A program made the position numbers and the translations under genes. DNA of 64,000 nucleotides, taken from JACKHO01 sp041398745. GTDB lineage: Bacteria; Planctomycetota; Planctomycetia; Planctomycetales; Planctomycetaceae. This document shows positions 38,901-47,285 of this stretch, in pieces. The notes below the pieces were generated by a model, which worked only from the letters and a program-made list of their open reading frames with translations, ran no database searches and was not told the origin of the DNA. Numbering within the stretch: the first letter of the stretch is position 1; each line of letters starts with the position of its first letter. The stretch is from contig JAWKUB010000012.1 of NCBI GenBank assembly GCA_041398745.1, positions 181,866-245,865 of the forward strand, written 5' to 3'.

Positions 38901-40071
38901 TCAGACTGCAGCATTTGCAACCCTGGGCGGGAGGGCCATGACCGTTGGAGAAAACGGAATTGAGTATTGGCAAACTGCTACCGGAGAACTCCTCGACTCA
39001 CGACCTCTTGATGAGCCACTATTAACGAAACAGACCTCCGTCATTCACAAGCCCTTCCCACAAATCTCGCTGTCTCCGGACGGTGAGATTGGGCTGATTG
39101 CCACATCGACCCCGAGTTTGAAAATCGTCAACTTCTCCCAGCACGCGTCGACGTCTGACCTCTCTCATTCATTCGCGGCGAATCGGGAGGGCGGAATCTA
39201 CTCGCTCGACATCTCCGAAGACGGTGTCTGGCTAGCTGGCGGCGGAGAAGGGACGATTTATGTCTGGAACCTGAAACATCCGCCAGCGAGTTTCACTCTT
39301 GGTTCCCCCCATCGAATTACTGCCGTTCAATTCTCAAGAGACGGTCATTTTCTTGCATACGGTACAGGCGATCCAAATTCAAAAGTGAACTTCGTCGGAG
39401 TTCGCTTTCTCTCGGACGATCAACGTCAGAGGTTCTTGGAGAAGAACCAGGACTGGCGCAAGCTGTCCGGGTTTCAAGGTGCGATTTCCTCAGTACACTG
39501 GGACCACTCCGGCAGAAAGACGATTGCTTCGTCGTTGGAAGGAGAATTGCGAGTCTGGGACTCTCAAGAAGACTTTGTCGACACGGAAGTTCAATTGCAA
39601 AGTCCGATTGAATGCCTTGTCAAGTTCCACAAGCAGGCCGCTTCGCTATTTGTAGATGGCTCCAATACTGTGGCACTTTGGGACGATGGCCTCTCACCTG
39701 AATCTGAGGAATGGGCAACACTGGATAACCAGCTTGTCGATGCGGCAGTGTCGGTCGATGACCAGTTCGTTGCCATTGCACGACGCGACGGGCAGATTGC
39801 AATTCTCGATGCCGAATCTCGAGTTCCTGTCGCGACACTGGAAACCAGGTTCGACCCTGTCAGCGATTTGTGTTTCATTGCCAGGGAAAAGCGGCTGGTA
39901 TCGGGCCACACGGGCGGAGTTGTGCGAGTCTGGAACATCGACAGCGGAACAGTTCTGAAGGACTATGTCTTGGACGGAAGTCCCGTTTCCGCCGTCGATG
40001 TGACTCCCGATGGGCGACATGTCGTCGCAGCAATGTCGAGTGGAAACGTCGCGGTCTGGAAACTGCCCTGA
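35935..40071 (+). CDS. Ser/Thr protein kinase with N-terminal degenerate kinase-like part, TM helix and WD40 propeller
   Basis: 1,378 residues. About residues 1-195 resemble a kinase C-lobe without catalytic motifs (VEVHNSGRFYGKLTATAVLI in the HRD place; QIDLYQIGTLACRLLTGEG; PLQRIIDASLGFDAECRFSS). A full PknB-type kinase follows (about 232-495): glycine loop IGRGGMGDVYQG, VAIKVL, IHRDIKPGNILL, LADFGLV, MGTVDYISPEQGRG. A coiled coil (about 583-680) leads to one membrane helix (TSVVVTLVGVFVLAVIAVLF, near 691-710). The outer C-terminal ~620 residues hold WD40 repeats (for example IWDIQSG, VWNAETG, VWDSQED, VWNIDSG). It probably senses at the envelope and phosphorylates cytoplasmic targets. Confidence 0.93.
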   Translation: MTRDAQSGEIGVRLLSEIAAERRLPELFVLNILTGVTQKLVEVHNSGRFYGKLTATAVLIDEASSVVSLIQSDTTILIGGSDDADQTPLWFRTAEPIELKRQVNLAQPVLDEAGIPQPAQQIDLYQIGTLACRLLTGEGIIEYLRSPKVKGEISPPLQRIIDASLGFDAECRFSSAGELLAELNKLIDLQFAEPDTAVSGVGIDAERDTSLMAESSKRTGNAEDLPWSRLGHYEITGRIGRGGMGDVYQGFERSLNRIVAIKVLPQDLAQQPEFVRRFYAEASAAARIVHPNVIPIHFIGEDKGCHFFAMQYVEGESLAELVARHPQMSVEQTLDLIEPVLSGLAAAHQHGLIHRDIKPGNILLDRVHKRTVLADFGLVKSLQDGQEKTATGVVMGTVDYISPEQGRGRAVDHRSDLYSVGVLLYQLLCGKLPFTAESATALIFQHVYEAPPSLRDVNPAVSESLAAVVAKLMAKSPEDRHASANAVLEDLRATRTGQPLPSGADVLLQSNPQAFNCLKDRRGAPETNVILAPQFSDEPWLLDEIPEEPPLNWWQKLKAELGLVAQNYAPELVQRLANTQQQVDLAVDNYLERQRRLRGLVEEAELVLNQLRTEEANWKKASKEADDSAHRAVTELGKAIVAQSNQLDSMRLDLAKIEATVETFEAQRNLLNARLRKANANRPQPNSSRVLPTSVVVTLVGVFVLAVIAVLFRVSGRDAVVSNSSSSDPSTESPAELVPTDNAASASESHDWPIADPKEVTIPLPANVRAMDIEVLRYGITPEYSALILLENGEAFTLYFRDDHEVVHQVPFRNSLENTEAIELSAGKKYVAVADTNHQIRLYTSSVDEYRRLDGSIQMVDDIEFSSDNTRLVAVGRDATVRIWDIQSGAIESVFEVDRTLYADRLVANGPLSRIWTSRVFPLGTQPSTALSLWDVNQASEIQSFKVPGAVTALTPSRDWTELFTHSGTRVDVWNAETGEWNREFASPSQTAAFATLGGRAMTVGENGIEYWQTATGELLDSRPLDEPLLTKQTSVIHKPFPQISLSPDGEIGLIATSTPSLKIVNFSQHASTSDLSHSFAANREGGIYSLDISEDGVWLAGGGEGTIYVWNLKHPPASFTLGSPHRITAVQFSRDGHFLAYGTGDPNSKVNFVGVRFLSDDQRQRFLEKNQDWRKLSGFQGAISSVHWDHSGRKTIASSLEGELRVWDSQEDFVDTEVQLQSPIECLVKFHKQAASLFVDGSNTVALWDDGLSPESEEWATLDNQLVDAAVSVDDQFVAIARRDGQIAILDAESRVPVATLETRFDPVSDLCFIAREKRLVSGHTGGVVRVWNIDSGTVLKDYVLDGSPVSAVDVTPDGRHVVAAMSSGNVAVWKLP

Positions 40072-40084
40072 ATAGGATCTCGCA

Positions 40085-43000
40085 ATGTCTGACTTGCCTG
40101 GCAATTCAAATCCTCGATACGAACTGTTGATCGCGGGTGGATTCTTCGCCGTCATTGCTCTTGTGCTGGGATACCGGCTGGTTTCCATTGCATTTCTTGA
40201 ACAAGACGAATTGAAGCAATCTTCGGAATCGCTGAGTATCAATGAAGGAGCGAACGACACTCAGTTCGTCCGGCCAATTGAATCGAGTACACCGCCTGCT
40301 TCCGATCGCGACGAGACGGAAGCCGAATTCCAAATCCTTCCAGAGTTCAAAGATTCACAAGGAAATCTTGTCATCCCACCTCCGGTCCATCAGGAAATCC
40401 CAGACAGTTTGCTCGAAGGAATTCCTCAGGTCGAGCCTTATGTGAAAGTGCCCCTCGAACAGGTTGCCACGACCTACACCGAATCTGAGTTTCAACAAGA
40501 GCGTGCAGACTGGTACGAGAATCAATTCCTCTTGGAATACTCGCAGCAGGGCCACCATGACGAAGCCTGGAACGAACAGGCTGTTGAATTCTTGAAGGAA
40601 TCGGCCCGACGTGTTTCCATCCTAAGATACCGTAAACTTCGATTGTCCAGATTCTATCATGATGAGTTCAATAAAGATCATGCGGCCCAAGGCTATGAAC
40701 TCATCAATTCGGGGTGTCGGGATCAGCTCGTGCTTGCAATGCTCATCCAGGAACTCGTCTGGCAGGGGCAACATACCGAGGCCAAGAAGCTGGCGAATCA
40801 ACTTCGTAGTCAGTTTCACGAGTCAAATTCGGGATACATCAACTACGAAATTGTTCGACAGTTGATGAGGTCGGACTCTGCTCTTCAAGACCGTCAGCGC
40901 CTGCCAAGGTTTCTGTTGAGCGCATTCCTGCAATGTGACGGCGACACAACGCATCGTCGAATTCTTCACGAAGAAGCTCAATTCATGTTCGCTCCCGCAC
41001 ATCAGCTGGTTTTCGTGGAGTTTTTTGCAATGCTTGAATCGCATTCGAAACTCGATCACTGGCTGAAGCACATGGTTATCGGCGAATTGCACGAGAAGCT
41101 TTCCACAGATGCCGGAACCCTAAGGCAAATGTGGCCAGGTTACAATCTCCTTGATGAAGTCGCTGCATTGAAGCTTCATCGAGAGCATCGACACCGGGCG
41201 TATCAATCATTCCTTGAGGCACGTCTCATCGACCGCCAGTCGCCGGAAACGCTCTCAAAACTATTTCGAATGTCATTCCCGCTGATGCCATCGGGGATGT
41301 CGTTCGAGTACACATCGGGAGTTCTGCCACCAGAATCTCCTGTGAATCCGCGTTACTGGTTTGACGAAGTCGTCTCAATGCAGATTGACTATCGACCGAT
41401 TTATCGAGAAATGCGATGGTCAATGCTACGGGCCTTACCTTCGCGTGACTTCGATTGGTCGGATTATGGAACGCTTGTTGCGTTTGGCGAGGAATGCCTG
41501 GCAACAGAGCGGTTTGACACTCAGGTTCCCTTCGAGTTTCACCAGGCCGTACAAGCCATCGTCAGACATGACGAATACTCTATTCCTCCAGCCAGCCCCC
41601 GCAATCGATTGGTCTATTCCAGGGAAGGTCTGATTGATAAGTTCGCGATGCTCCGAAATGGATACAGCGACATCTTAAATGAAAAGAGTGTCGACTATTT
41701 CGATTCGCTGCTCGCAGGCATGCACTGGATTCGCGGTGAGAGGGAGCTGGCGAGTCAGAAAATCGATCAGTTGGCGACAATCGATCAAAATGCCTTTGCG
41801 GAATTGTACCTCGACACCTTTGAAATCCTAAGGGAACTTGCCCAACCAGAATCGCCCTTTCAAAGACGTTTCCGCGCGCAGGCAGTTTCATCGCTCGCTG
41901 TTTGCAGCCAGCGGGATGAATTGCTTGTTTCGCTGACGGATGGGACGGTGAGTAAATGGAATATCGGGTTCGACCGCGAACTCGGTGACAATGCCGGGAT
42001 TGAGGACAATGCCGTCTCGCTGACGTATTCGTTCTCCCCAGATGGACAATACCTCGGCTCCTATGTCCATCCAACTCTGTCAATTCAGTCAACTGAGGCG
42101 TTCGAGTTGATTGGCAGTCTGGTAATGGAAGAAGAAGTTCGAGCCTTCGGCATTTCCAATTCTGGAACTCTGGCAGCAGTCGTCACAGGCAATGCCCTCG
42201 GGGTTTGGGACGTTCTGCAGAAGAAGCAAATTGGTACGGCCAAACTCAGCGAGGAAATAAGCAACTGGGGTGGCATCGATTGGCAAACGCAGCTCCGCGA
42301 AGTGAGGAATATTACGTTTTCGGCGAATGACAAGGTAATAGCGTTTGTCCAAGGCGCGGAATTCGAACCATTCCCGCAAGGTTCAAGTTGGTCACCGGAG
42401 AATGCTCCAAATCTGACGAATCGCTGCTTCGTCTATGACATCCCATCGGGGCGTCTTGTGTACGAAGGAAGGCCATTTCTTCCAAACATCACGGGAATTG
42501 GCTTTGGTGATTCCGACGGAGAGATATTGATCGCAGGGTCAAGTTGGTCTCTGTACCAAGCAGAGCCGCGGGAGAACCCTCAAATCGTCGAGGAACATTT
42601 CATTCAACGTCTGGGCTTGAAGGATGCGGGGATCATTCAGACTTATCATGGCCGCGACGAGCCACTTCGTTCTCCAATAGTTTTTGGAAACGATGGTGCG
42701 ACAGTTGTCGCCCTCTCAGAGTCTGAGGTCTTGGTTTGGGAAAAGGAGACTGGTCGCGAATTTGCCAGTGTTCTACCTCTGGCGGGCAACTTGACTCAAC
42801 TAGCTGCGTCACGTTCCAGCAATCAGCTGGTAGTATTGGACGACGAAGGAAGCGTTGCCACCATCCCAGGCCAGTTCACACTTGGCCGCCGTCCCGTGCT
42901 GGCAAAGCCCGAGGAGTTCGGGAATCTCTCCCCGCAGCGCCTTGTCCTGGACCAGCAACACGAGCAATTGGTTGTCTGCAACGACAAAGCTGGTGGCATC

Positions 43001-43906
43001 TGTTGGAAGTTTGGCGAAGATGTGCATGGAATGCTGTATCGCTACCCCGGTCCTATCGGGGCACGAGCCCTGGATTTCGCACCTCAGACCCAATTGCTGG
43101 CCACAACGGCGGACCTGATGCCGCGCACGGCTTTGCGCAAGCTACCAAAATCTTATCCCGTCTTCATTTTTAATGTTGAAACATTCAGGGCGGAACGGGC
43201 TCTGACAGGTGAGACCAGCCAAATCAACTGCGCCAGATTCGATCCCTCAGGCCGCTTCCTGTTCGCAGGTCAACAGGACGGAAACATTGCGTTGTGGGAC
43301 TTGGAGTTGGAAGGCGATTCTCCAATTAGAATTCTTAAGGAGAATGCGACATCGGTAGATGCGTTGGAGTTTTCACCGGACGGAAGAATGCTCCTTGTCG
43401 GTTCACGACGTGGTGAAGCGTTTGGGAAGAAAGTTTTGCCGGGAGTCAACATTTGGCAAGTTGACGATCTGAGCACTGCTCAACTGCAACTTACGAAAAC
43501 GATTGAACTGACTCGAAAAACGCCCTATCCGTTCAACGTGCTAGACGTCGAGGCCTCTTCCGATGGTGAGTGGATTCTAGTTTCCGACGATGCACTCACG
43601 ACGCTCTTCACCGCAGCCGGCAGAATCCAGTGTGAGGTTCCCGGACGAAGAGCACGCTTTCATCCAGACGGCACTCGTTTCGTGACGACTGGAGGAAACG
43701 GAATGATAAATCAGATTGCGGCTTGGAACATGAATGGAGAAAGGCTCAAGGTCTACGATGGCGGTCACCGCCGACCAATTTCATCCTTGGAACTCACCGC
43801 CGATGGAAAGTTCATCCTGTCCGCCTCGTACTCGGAGGGAGTCGTCGTGCGCCGTGTCGACGACGGATCACCCGTCCCGTTTTTGTCCGATTTGTTCGGA
43901 CACTAA
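40085..43906 (+). CDS. membrane-anchored WD40 protein
   Basis: 1,273 residues, starting 13 bp after the kinase stop, so cotranscribed. A single N-terminal membrane helix (LLIAGGFFAVIALVLGYRLV, residues about 15-34) anchors it; residues about 140-590 are helical with no known domain; the C-terminal half (about 600-1273) contains WD40-type repeats (GVWDVLQKKQIG, VLVWEKETGREFAS, NIALWDLELEG, NIWQVDDLS, plus 'FSPDG' strands). The shared propeller type and the operon suggest a partner or target of the kinase (inference). No enzymatic motif was found. Confidence 0.85.
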   Translation: MSDLPGNSNPRYELLIAGGFFAVIALVLGYRLVSIAFLEQDELKQSSESLSINEGANDTQFVRPIESSTPPASDRDETEAEFQILPEFKDSQGNLVIPPPVHQEIPDSLLEGIPQVEPYVKVPLEQVATTYTESEFQQERADWYENQFLLEYSQQGHHDEAWNEQAVEFLKESARRVSILRYRKLRLSRFYHDEFNKDHAAQGYELINSGCRDQLVLAMLIQELVWQGQHTEAKKLANQLRSQFHESNSGYINYEIVRQLMRSDSALQDRQRLPRFLLSAFLQCDGDTTHRRILHEEAQFMFAPAHQLVFVEFFAMLESHSKLDHWLKHMVIGELHEKLSTDAGTLRQMWPGYNLLDEVAALKLHREHRHRAYQSFLEARLIDRQSPETLSKLFRMSFPLMPSGMSFEYTSGVLPPESPVNPRYWFDEVVSMQIDYRPIYREMRWSMLRALPSRDFDWSDYGTLVAFGEECLATERFDTQVPFEFHQAVQAIVRHDEYSIPPASPRNRLVYSREGLIDKFAMLRNGYSDILNEKSVDYFDSLLAGMHWIRGERELASQKIDQLATIDQNAFAELYLDTFEILRELAQPESPFQRRFRAQAVSSLAVCSQRDELLVSLTDGTVSKWNIGFDRELGDNAGIEDNAVSLTYSFSPDGQYLGSYVHPTLSIQSTEAFELIGSLVMEEEVRAFGISNSGTLAAVVTGNALGVWDVLQKKQIGTAKLSEEISNWGGIDWQTQLREVRNITFSANDKVIAFVQGAEFEPFPQGSSWSPENAPNLTNRCFVYDIPSGRLVYEGRPFLPNITGIGFGDSDGEILIAGSSWSLYQAEPRENPQIVEEHFIQRLGLKDAGIIQTYHGRDEPLRSPIVFGNDGATVVALSESEVLVWEKETGREFASVLPLAGNLTQLAASRSSNQLVVLDDEGSVATIPGQFTLGRRPVLAKPEEFGNLSPQRLVLDQQHEQLVVCNDKAGGICWKFGEDVHGMLYRYPGPIGARALDFAPQTQLLATTADLMPRTALRKLPKSYPVFIFNVETFRAERALTGETSQINCARFDPSGRFLFAGQQDGNIALWDLELEGDSPIRILKENATSVDALEFSPDGRMLLVGSRRGEAFGKKVLPGVNIWQVDDLSTAQLQLTKTIELTRKTPYPFNVLDVEASSDGEWILVSDDALTTLFTAAGRIQCEVPGRRARFHPDGTRFVTTGGNGMINQIAAWNMNGERLKVYDGGHRRPISSLELTADGKFILSASYSEGVVVRRVDDGSPVPFLSDLFGH

Positions 43907-43952
43907 GCTGTATACGAACAGTTCTGACACTGGAAGGTGTTTCGAACCGTAG

Positions 43953-45071
43953 TCATGTGTTCGACAATGGAATCGAATCGACCACGGCACAGCGGAATCC
44001 AATGAAGCTGTCGCGATAATTCGGGGCGTAATGAATGCGGCAGGCGCAACGAACCGAGCCGGCATCACTGGACCAGGAGCCGCCTCGAAGTACCCGCAGC
44101 GAGGGTTCGGGCGATGCGTCATGCCGCTGACGCCAATTATCGCTGCACCATTCCCACACATTGCCAAGCATGTCGAACAGTCCAAACGTATTCGGTTGCT
44201 TCAAGCCAACGATTCGTGTTCCACCTGTGGCGAATTCGTATTGCTTAGCGGGCCACTGAGAAACGTCGTAGCCACGCTCCAGGTCAAAATTGACACCACA
44301 ATTCCCACCGTACCACGCCACGGAATCCAGTATTGGGCCATTGTTGTCGCCGAGGATTTCGAGATTGCCGACATATGTCGATTCGACAGTGCCTGCCCTG
44401 CATGCGTATTCCCACTGAGCCTCGGTCGGCAGTGTCAGTGTCGGCCCCAATACTTTGCTGTTAAACCTTTCGATGAAGGCATTGGCATCATCCCATGTCA
44501 CACGTTCAACAGGTCGCCTTGGCGATTTAAACCGGCTGGGATTCTCTTCCATAACGCAGTCCCACAACTCTTGTGTGCAGGGTGTTTCAAACATCCAGAA
44601 GCCGGTGGTGATGACTTCTTCATGCTGTGGCCCTTCGCGACCATCCTCCCAGCGGCCCACTTCGTCCTCTGATGCCCCCATCATAAATCGCCCGGGCGGA
44701 ATCCAACGTAGTCGCTGCACCACGCGGTCGATCCAAACTTCGACAAACGGCCCATATTCATCCTCGCCCCAGCCGTCGGCCCATTCGGGATCGGGCGGGA
44801 CCTGGATAGATAGTTCAAGGGGCGGCAGCGAAGCTTCTATAGTCGGCACTTCATCGACTGGATTCGTTTCACTCCAGTTTGACTCCAATTCACTTGATGG
44901 CATCGGGAGAGTGCCAGAGAAACTTAGTGGCAGTTTCGTTATTCGAGCGTCTTTGGCCATCTCGTATATTGGAAGCGCTTCGCGATAGCCGTTTGGTTGC
45001 CGTCTTCCCAAATGCAAACCAATGACATCACCTGACGCAACATCAATTAGTGGCGAGCCTGCCGCCCCGTG
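43953..45071 (-). pseudogene. trypsin-like protease / FGE-sulfatase (SUMF1) fusion, 5' cut by IS21
   Basis: The readable part begins at the IS edge (45071) with HGAAGSPLIDVASGDVIGLH, the end of a trypsin-like domain: AAGSP is where GxSGSP with the nucleophile Ser should be. A linker of about 85 residues leads to an FGE/SUMF1 domain: VVQRLRWIPPGRFMMGASED, VERVTWDDANAFIERFN, PTLTLPTEAQWEYACRAGTV, NTFGLFDMLGNVWEWCSDNW, SLRVLRGGSWSSDAGSVRCA, NYRDSFIGFRCAV. FGE-type domains either oxidise sulfatase cysteines or serve as general binding modules; here, attached to a protease, the second is as likely. The start at 45017 (TTG) is artificial. The 5' part of the gene is absent from the window. Confidence 0.8.
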
Positions 45072-46584
45072 TGTAGACGCCGGTCAGAAAACGTGGCGCT
45101 TGGCGGGGAGGGTGTGACGGAATAAAAGTGTAGCGCCCAGATGATCACTTGTGGCCCGATGTTCAGACTGTTGGTTTTCACCAACGGTTGGAACTTCAAG
45201 GCAGCGAGGGACGGGTGTTCACTGACATGCAACAGATTTCAAAGTTTGCTTTGAGAAGCAAAACTGCGGGCAGAGATTCGTCGTCGCGTGTTGACGGGTG
45301 AGATCAGTAAGCGTGCGGCGTGCCGTGAATACGATATTCACTGGGAGACGCTGCAGAAGATTCTAACGCACACCGAGCCACCGGGGTATCGGAGAACGAA
45401 GCCTCAGGGCTCCAAGATTGATCCGTACCAGCCGATCATCGAGCAGATTCTCGAAGCGGACAAGCAGGTTCATCGTAAGCAGCGGCATACATCGCAGCGA
45501 ATTTTCGAGCGATTGCGTGATGAACACGGCTATGACGGCGGGATTACGCTGGTCAATCAAGCTGTCCGGAACCTGAAGCAACGAACTAAGGAAGTCTTCT
45601 TTCCGCTGTCACATCCGCCGGGAGATGCACAGATTGACTTTGGCTTTGCCGATGTCTGGCTCGATGGCGAACTGACGAAGGCGGCTCTTTTCGTGATGAC
45701 GCTGCCGTACTCGGATGCCATCTTTGTCCAGGCGTTTCCCAGGGAATGTACGGAATCATTTCTCGAAGGCCACGTGCGGGCTTTCGAGTTCTTTGGTGGT
45801 GTGCCAACGCGCAACATCGACCACCTGGGCTTTTTACTGAGAATGTGCGAGTTGGAACTCATTGACCGCGAACGCCGTGCGTCGGATCGACGTCTCAAGG
45901 CGGCGCAATTCCCCAATCACAAAACACTCGACAGCTTCGACTTCAAAGCTCAACCTTCGCTCAACAAGTTGCTCATCACCGAACTGCTGCGAGGTGAGTA
46001 TCTCGATAAGAAAGAGAATGTGCTGCTGGTCGGGAACTCGGGGACGGGTAAAAGTCACATCGCCACGGCATTGGGGATTGCCGCATGCGGCCAGGGGAAA
46101 CGCGTGAAGTTCTACCGCGTGACGGAACTGATCACGCTGCTCCTGGAAGCTCGTGAAGAACGCGATCTGTTGAAACTCAAGAAGCAACTCTCCAAACTGG
46201 ACCTGCTCATCCTGGATGAACTCGGCTACGTTCCCGCCAGCAAAGTGGGAGCCGAGTTGTTCTTCGATGTCATCAGTACAGCCTATGAGCGGCTGAGCGT
46301 GATGATCACCACCAACCTGCCGTTCGAGCACTGGACCGAGGTGCTGGGTAGCGAACGCCTCACCGAAGCCGCCTTGGACCGTCTGACACACCGCTGCCAC
46401 ATCCTCGAAGCCTCCGGCGAAAGCTTCCGTCTGCAAGATGCCCAGCGAAGGCGAACAAAACACTCAAGACCCAGCCAACCAAAGACGAAGTAACCTGTAA
46501 TCACTCCCCCGGCCGAGACGCTCACATCCCTCTGCCGGGTTCTTTCTCGCCAACTAGCGCTACGTTTTTCAACCGGCGTCTACA
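45072..46584. mobile_element. IS21-type insertion sequence, internally deleted
   Basis: Ends are imperfect inverted repeats: TGTAGACGCCGGTCAGAAAA at the left and, reverse-complemented, TGTAGACGCCGGTTGAAAAA at the right; similarity continues through ACGT.GCGCT. Length is 1,513 bp, shorter than complete IS21 elements (about 2-2.5 kb), because istA and istB are fused across a deletion. No clear target-site duplication is visible (left flank ...GCCGCCCCGTG, right flank CCGGGGCAAC...). Different genes are truncated on the two sides. Confidence 0.85.
45288..46493 (+). CDS. in-frame IstA-IstB fusion protein of an IS21 element
   Basis: 401 residues. Residues 1 to about 175 are IstA: HTH (LTGEISKRAACREYDIHWET), spacer RKQRHTSQRIFERLRDEHGY, first catalytic Asp in GDAQIDFGFADVWLDGELTK, then TLPYSDAIFVQAFPRECTES to FFGGVPTRN. 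At that point, where IstA should give its second catalytic Asp, the sequence jumps into IstB: ELIDRERRASDRRLKAAQFP, Walker A LLVGNSGTGKSHIATALG, Walker B LDLLILDELGYVP, TTNLPFEHWTEVLGSERLTE. The catalytic core of IstA is incomplete, so self-transposition is unlikely, but the ATPase part is whole. The frame upstream of 45288 continues to about 45255 without an ATG. Confidence 0.85.
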   Translation: MLTGEISKRAACREYDIHWETLQKILTHTEPPGYRRTKPQGSKIDPYQPIIEQILEADKQVHRKQRHTSQRIFERLRDEHGYDGGITLVNQAVRNLKQRTKEVFFPLSHPPGDAQIDFGFADVWLDGELTKAALFVMTLPYSDAIFVQAFPRECTESFLEGHVRAFEFFGGVPTRNIDHLGFLLRMCELELIDRERRASDRRLKAAQFPNHKTLDSFDFKAQPSLNKLLITELLRGEYLDKKENVLLVGNSGTGKSHIATALGIAACGQGKRVKFYRVTELITLLLEAREERDLLKLKKQLSKLDLLILDELGYVPASKVGAELFFDVISTAYERLSVMITTNLPFEHWTEVLGSERLTEAALDRLTHRCHILEASGESFRLQDAQRRRTKHSRPSQPKTK

Positions 46585-46729
46585 CCGGGGCAACAGGCAT
46601 GATGATTTTGACATACACCTGATTGCATTCTGGTTGAGCAGCTTTCTCGGGTGTCGGCTCCTCCGCTCCCACGGCAATGTTTGCCAGAGTGAGCGTACCC
46701 ATGAACATGACCAGTAATCGCCCATTCAC
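46580..46729 (-). pseudogene. N-terminal fragment of a secreted protein, cut by IS21
   Basis: GTG 46729 follows a strong ribosome site (GAGGAGGTGCATT). It encodes MNGRLLVMFMGTLTLANIAV and GAEEPTPEKAAQPE: a clear signal peptide cut after VGA, then about 25 residues (CNQVYVKIIMPVAP) before the IS end, whose TGTAGA supplies the final TAG stop at 46580-46582. Only 49 codons remain. The rest of the gene is not found on the other side of the IS. Confidence 0.65.
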
Positions 46730-46784
46730 AATGCACCTCCTCATGCAGTCCTACGGTGGCAGGAACTGAATTGCTGCCAAAACA

Positions 46785-47285
46785 CTACGAATCTAACCGT
46801 CTACTGTCCGGCGACTCGTCTGCCTCGCATTGTCCGACACCATTGAGTTGTAATGCAGTAAGCCATAGGTAGTCGCCGGATGGCAGGTCGCGAAGTTGTT
46901 CAGCCAGTTCTGATAATCCCACTCCCTCGACTCGCAAGGCCGCAGCATGACCACGTGGAACGAAATCAATGGATTCACGATACCAGTGAACTTCCTGAAG
47001 GGTAAGTGAAATCGACCCGACCATGCCAAGATCTTCCGTTTCGTGCTCGCTACCATGCTTGTGGACGCGACAAAGTCTCAGGCTGGAAAACGTCGTGCCA
47101 ACAGGGATGTCATGGTCGCCGTTCCTGCCAAGTATCAAACCTTCAGGCGTAATCGAATCGACAAGAAACTCCAGCACGTTTTCACTCCGTAAGCCAACCA
47201 ACAATTTGGGGAGATAGCCTGCCACTGGCCGCCAATACAAAGAATCTCGCGAACCACTGTTCCGGATAGCCGCCTTCCGACTCAT
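46785..47285 (-). CDS. hypothetical protein, possible beta-barrel
   Basis: 166 residues. Its ATG overlaps the stop of the acetyltransferase gene by one base (TAATG), so they are translationally coupled. ENVLEFLVDSITPEGLILGR, GDHDIPVGTTFSSLRLCRVH and GSISLTLQEVHWYRESIDFV alternate like beta-strands, and VPRGHAAALRVEGVGLSELA recalls the end of an EF-Tu domain-2-type barrel; this is a weak resemblance. No signal peptide. Function unknown. Confidence 0.65.
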   Translation of the reverse strand: MSRKAAIRNSGSRDSLYWRPVAGYLPKLLVGLRSENVLEFLVDSITPEGLILGRNGDHDIPVGTTFSSLRLCRVHKHGSEHETEDLGMVGSISLTLQEVHWYRESIDFVPRGHAAALRVEGVGLSELAEQLRDLPSGDYLWLTALQLNGVGQCEADESPDSRRLDS

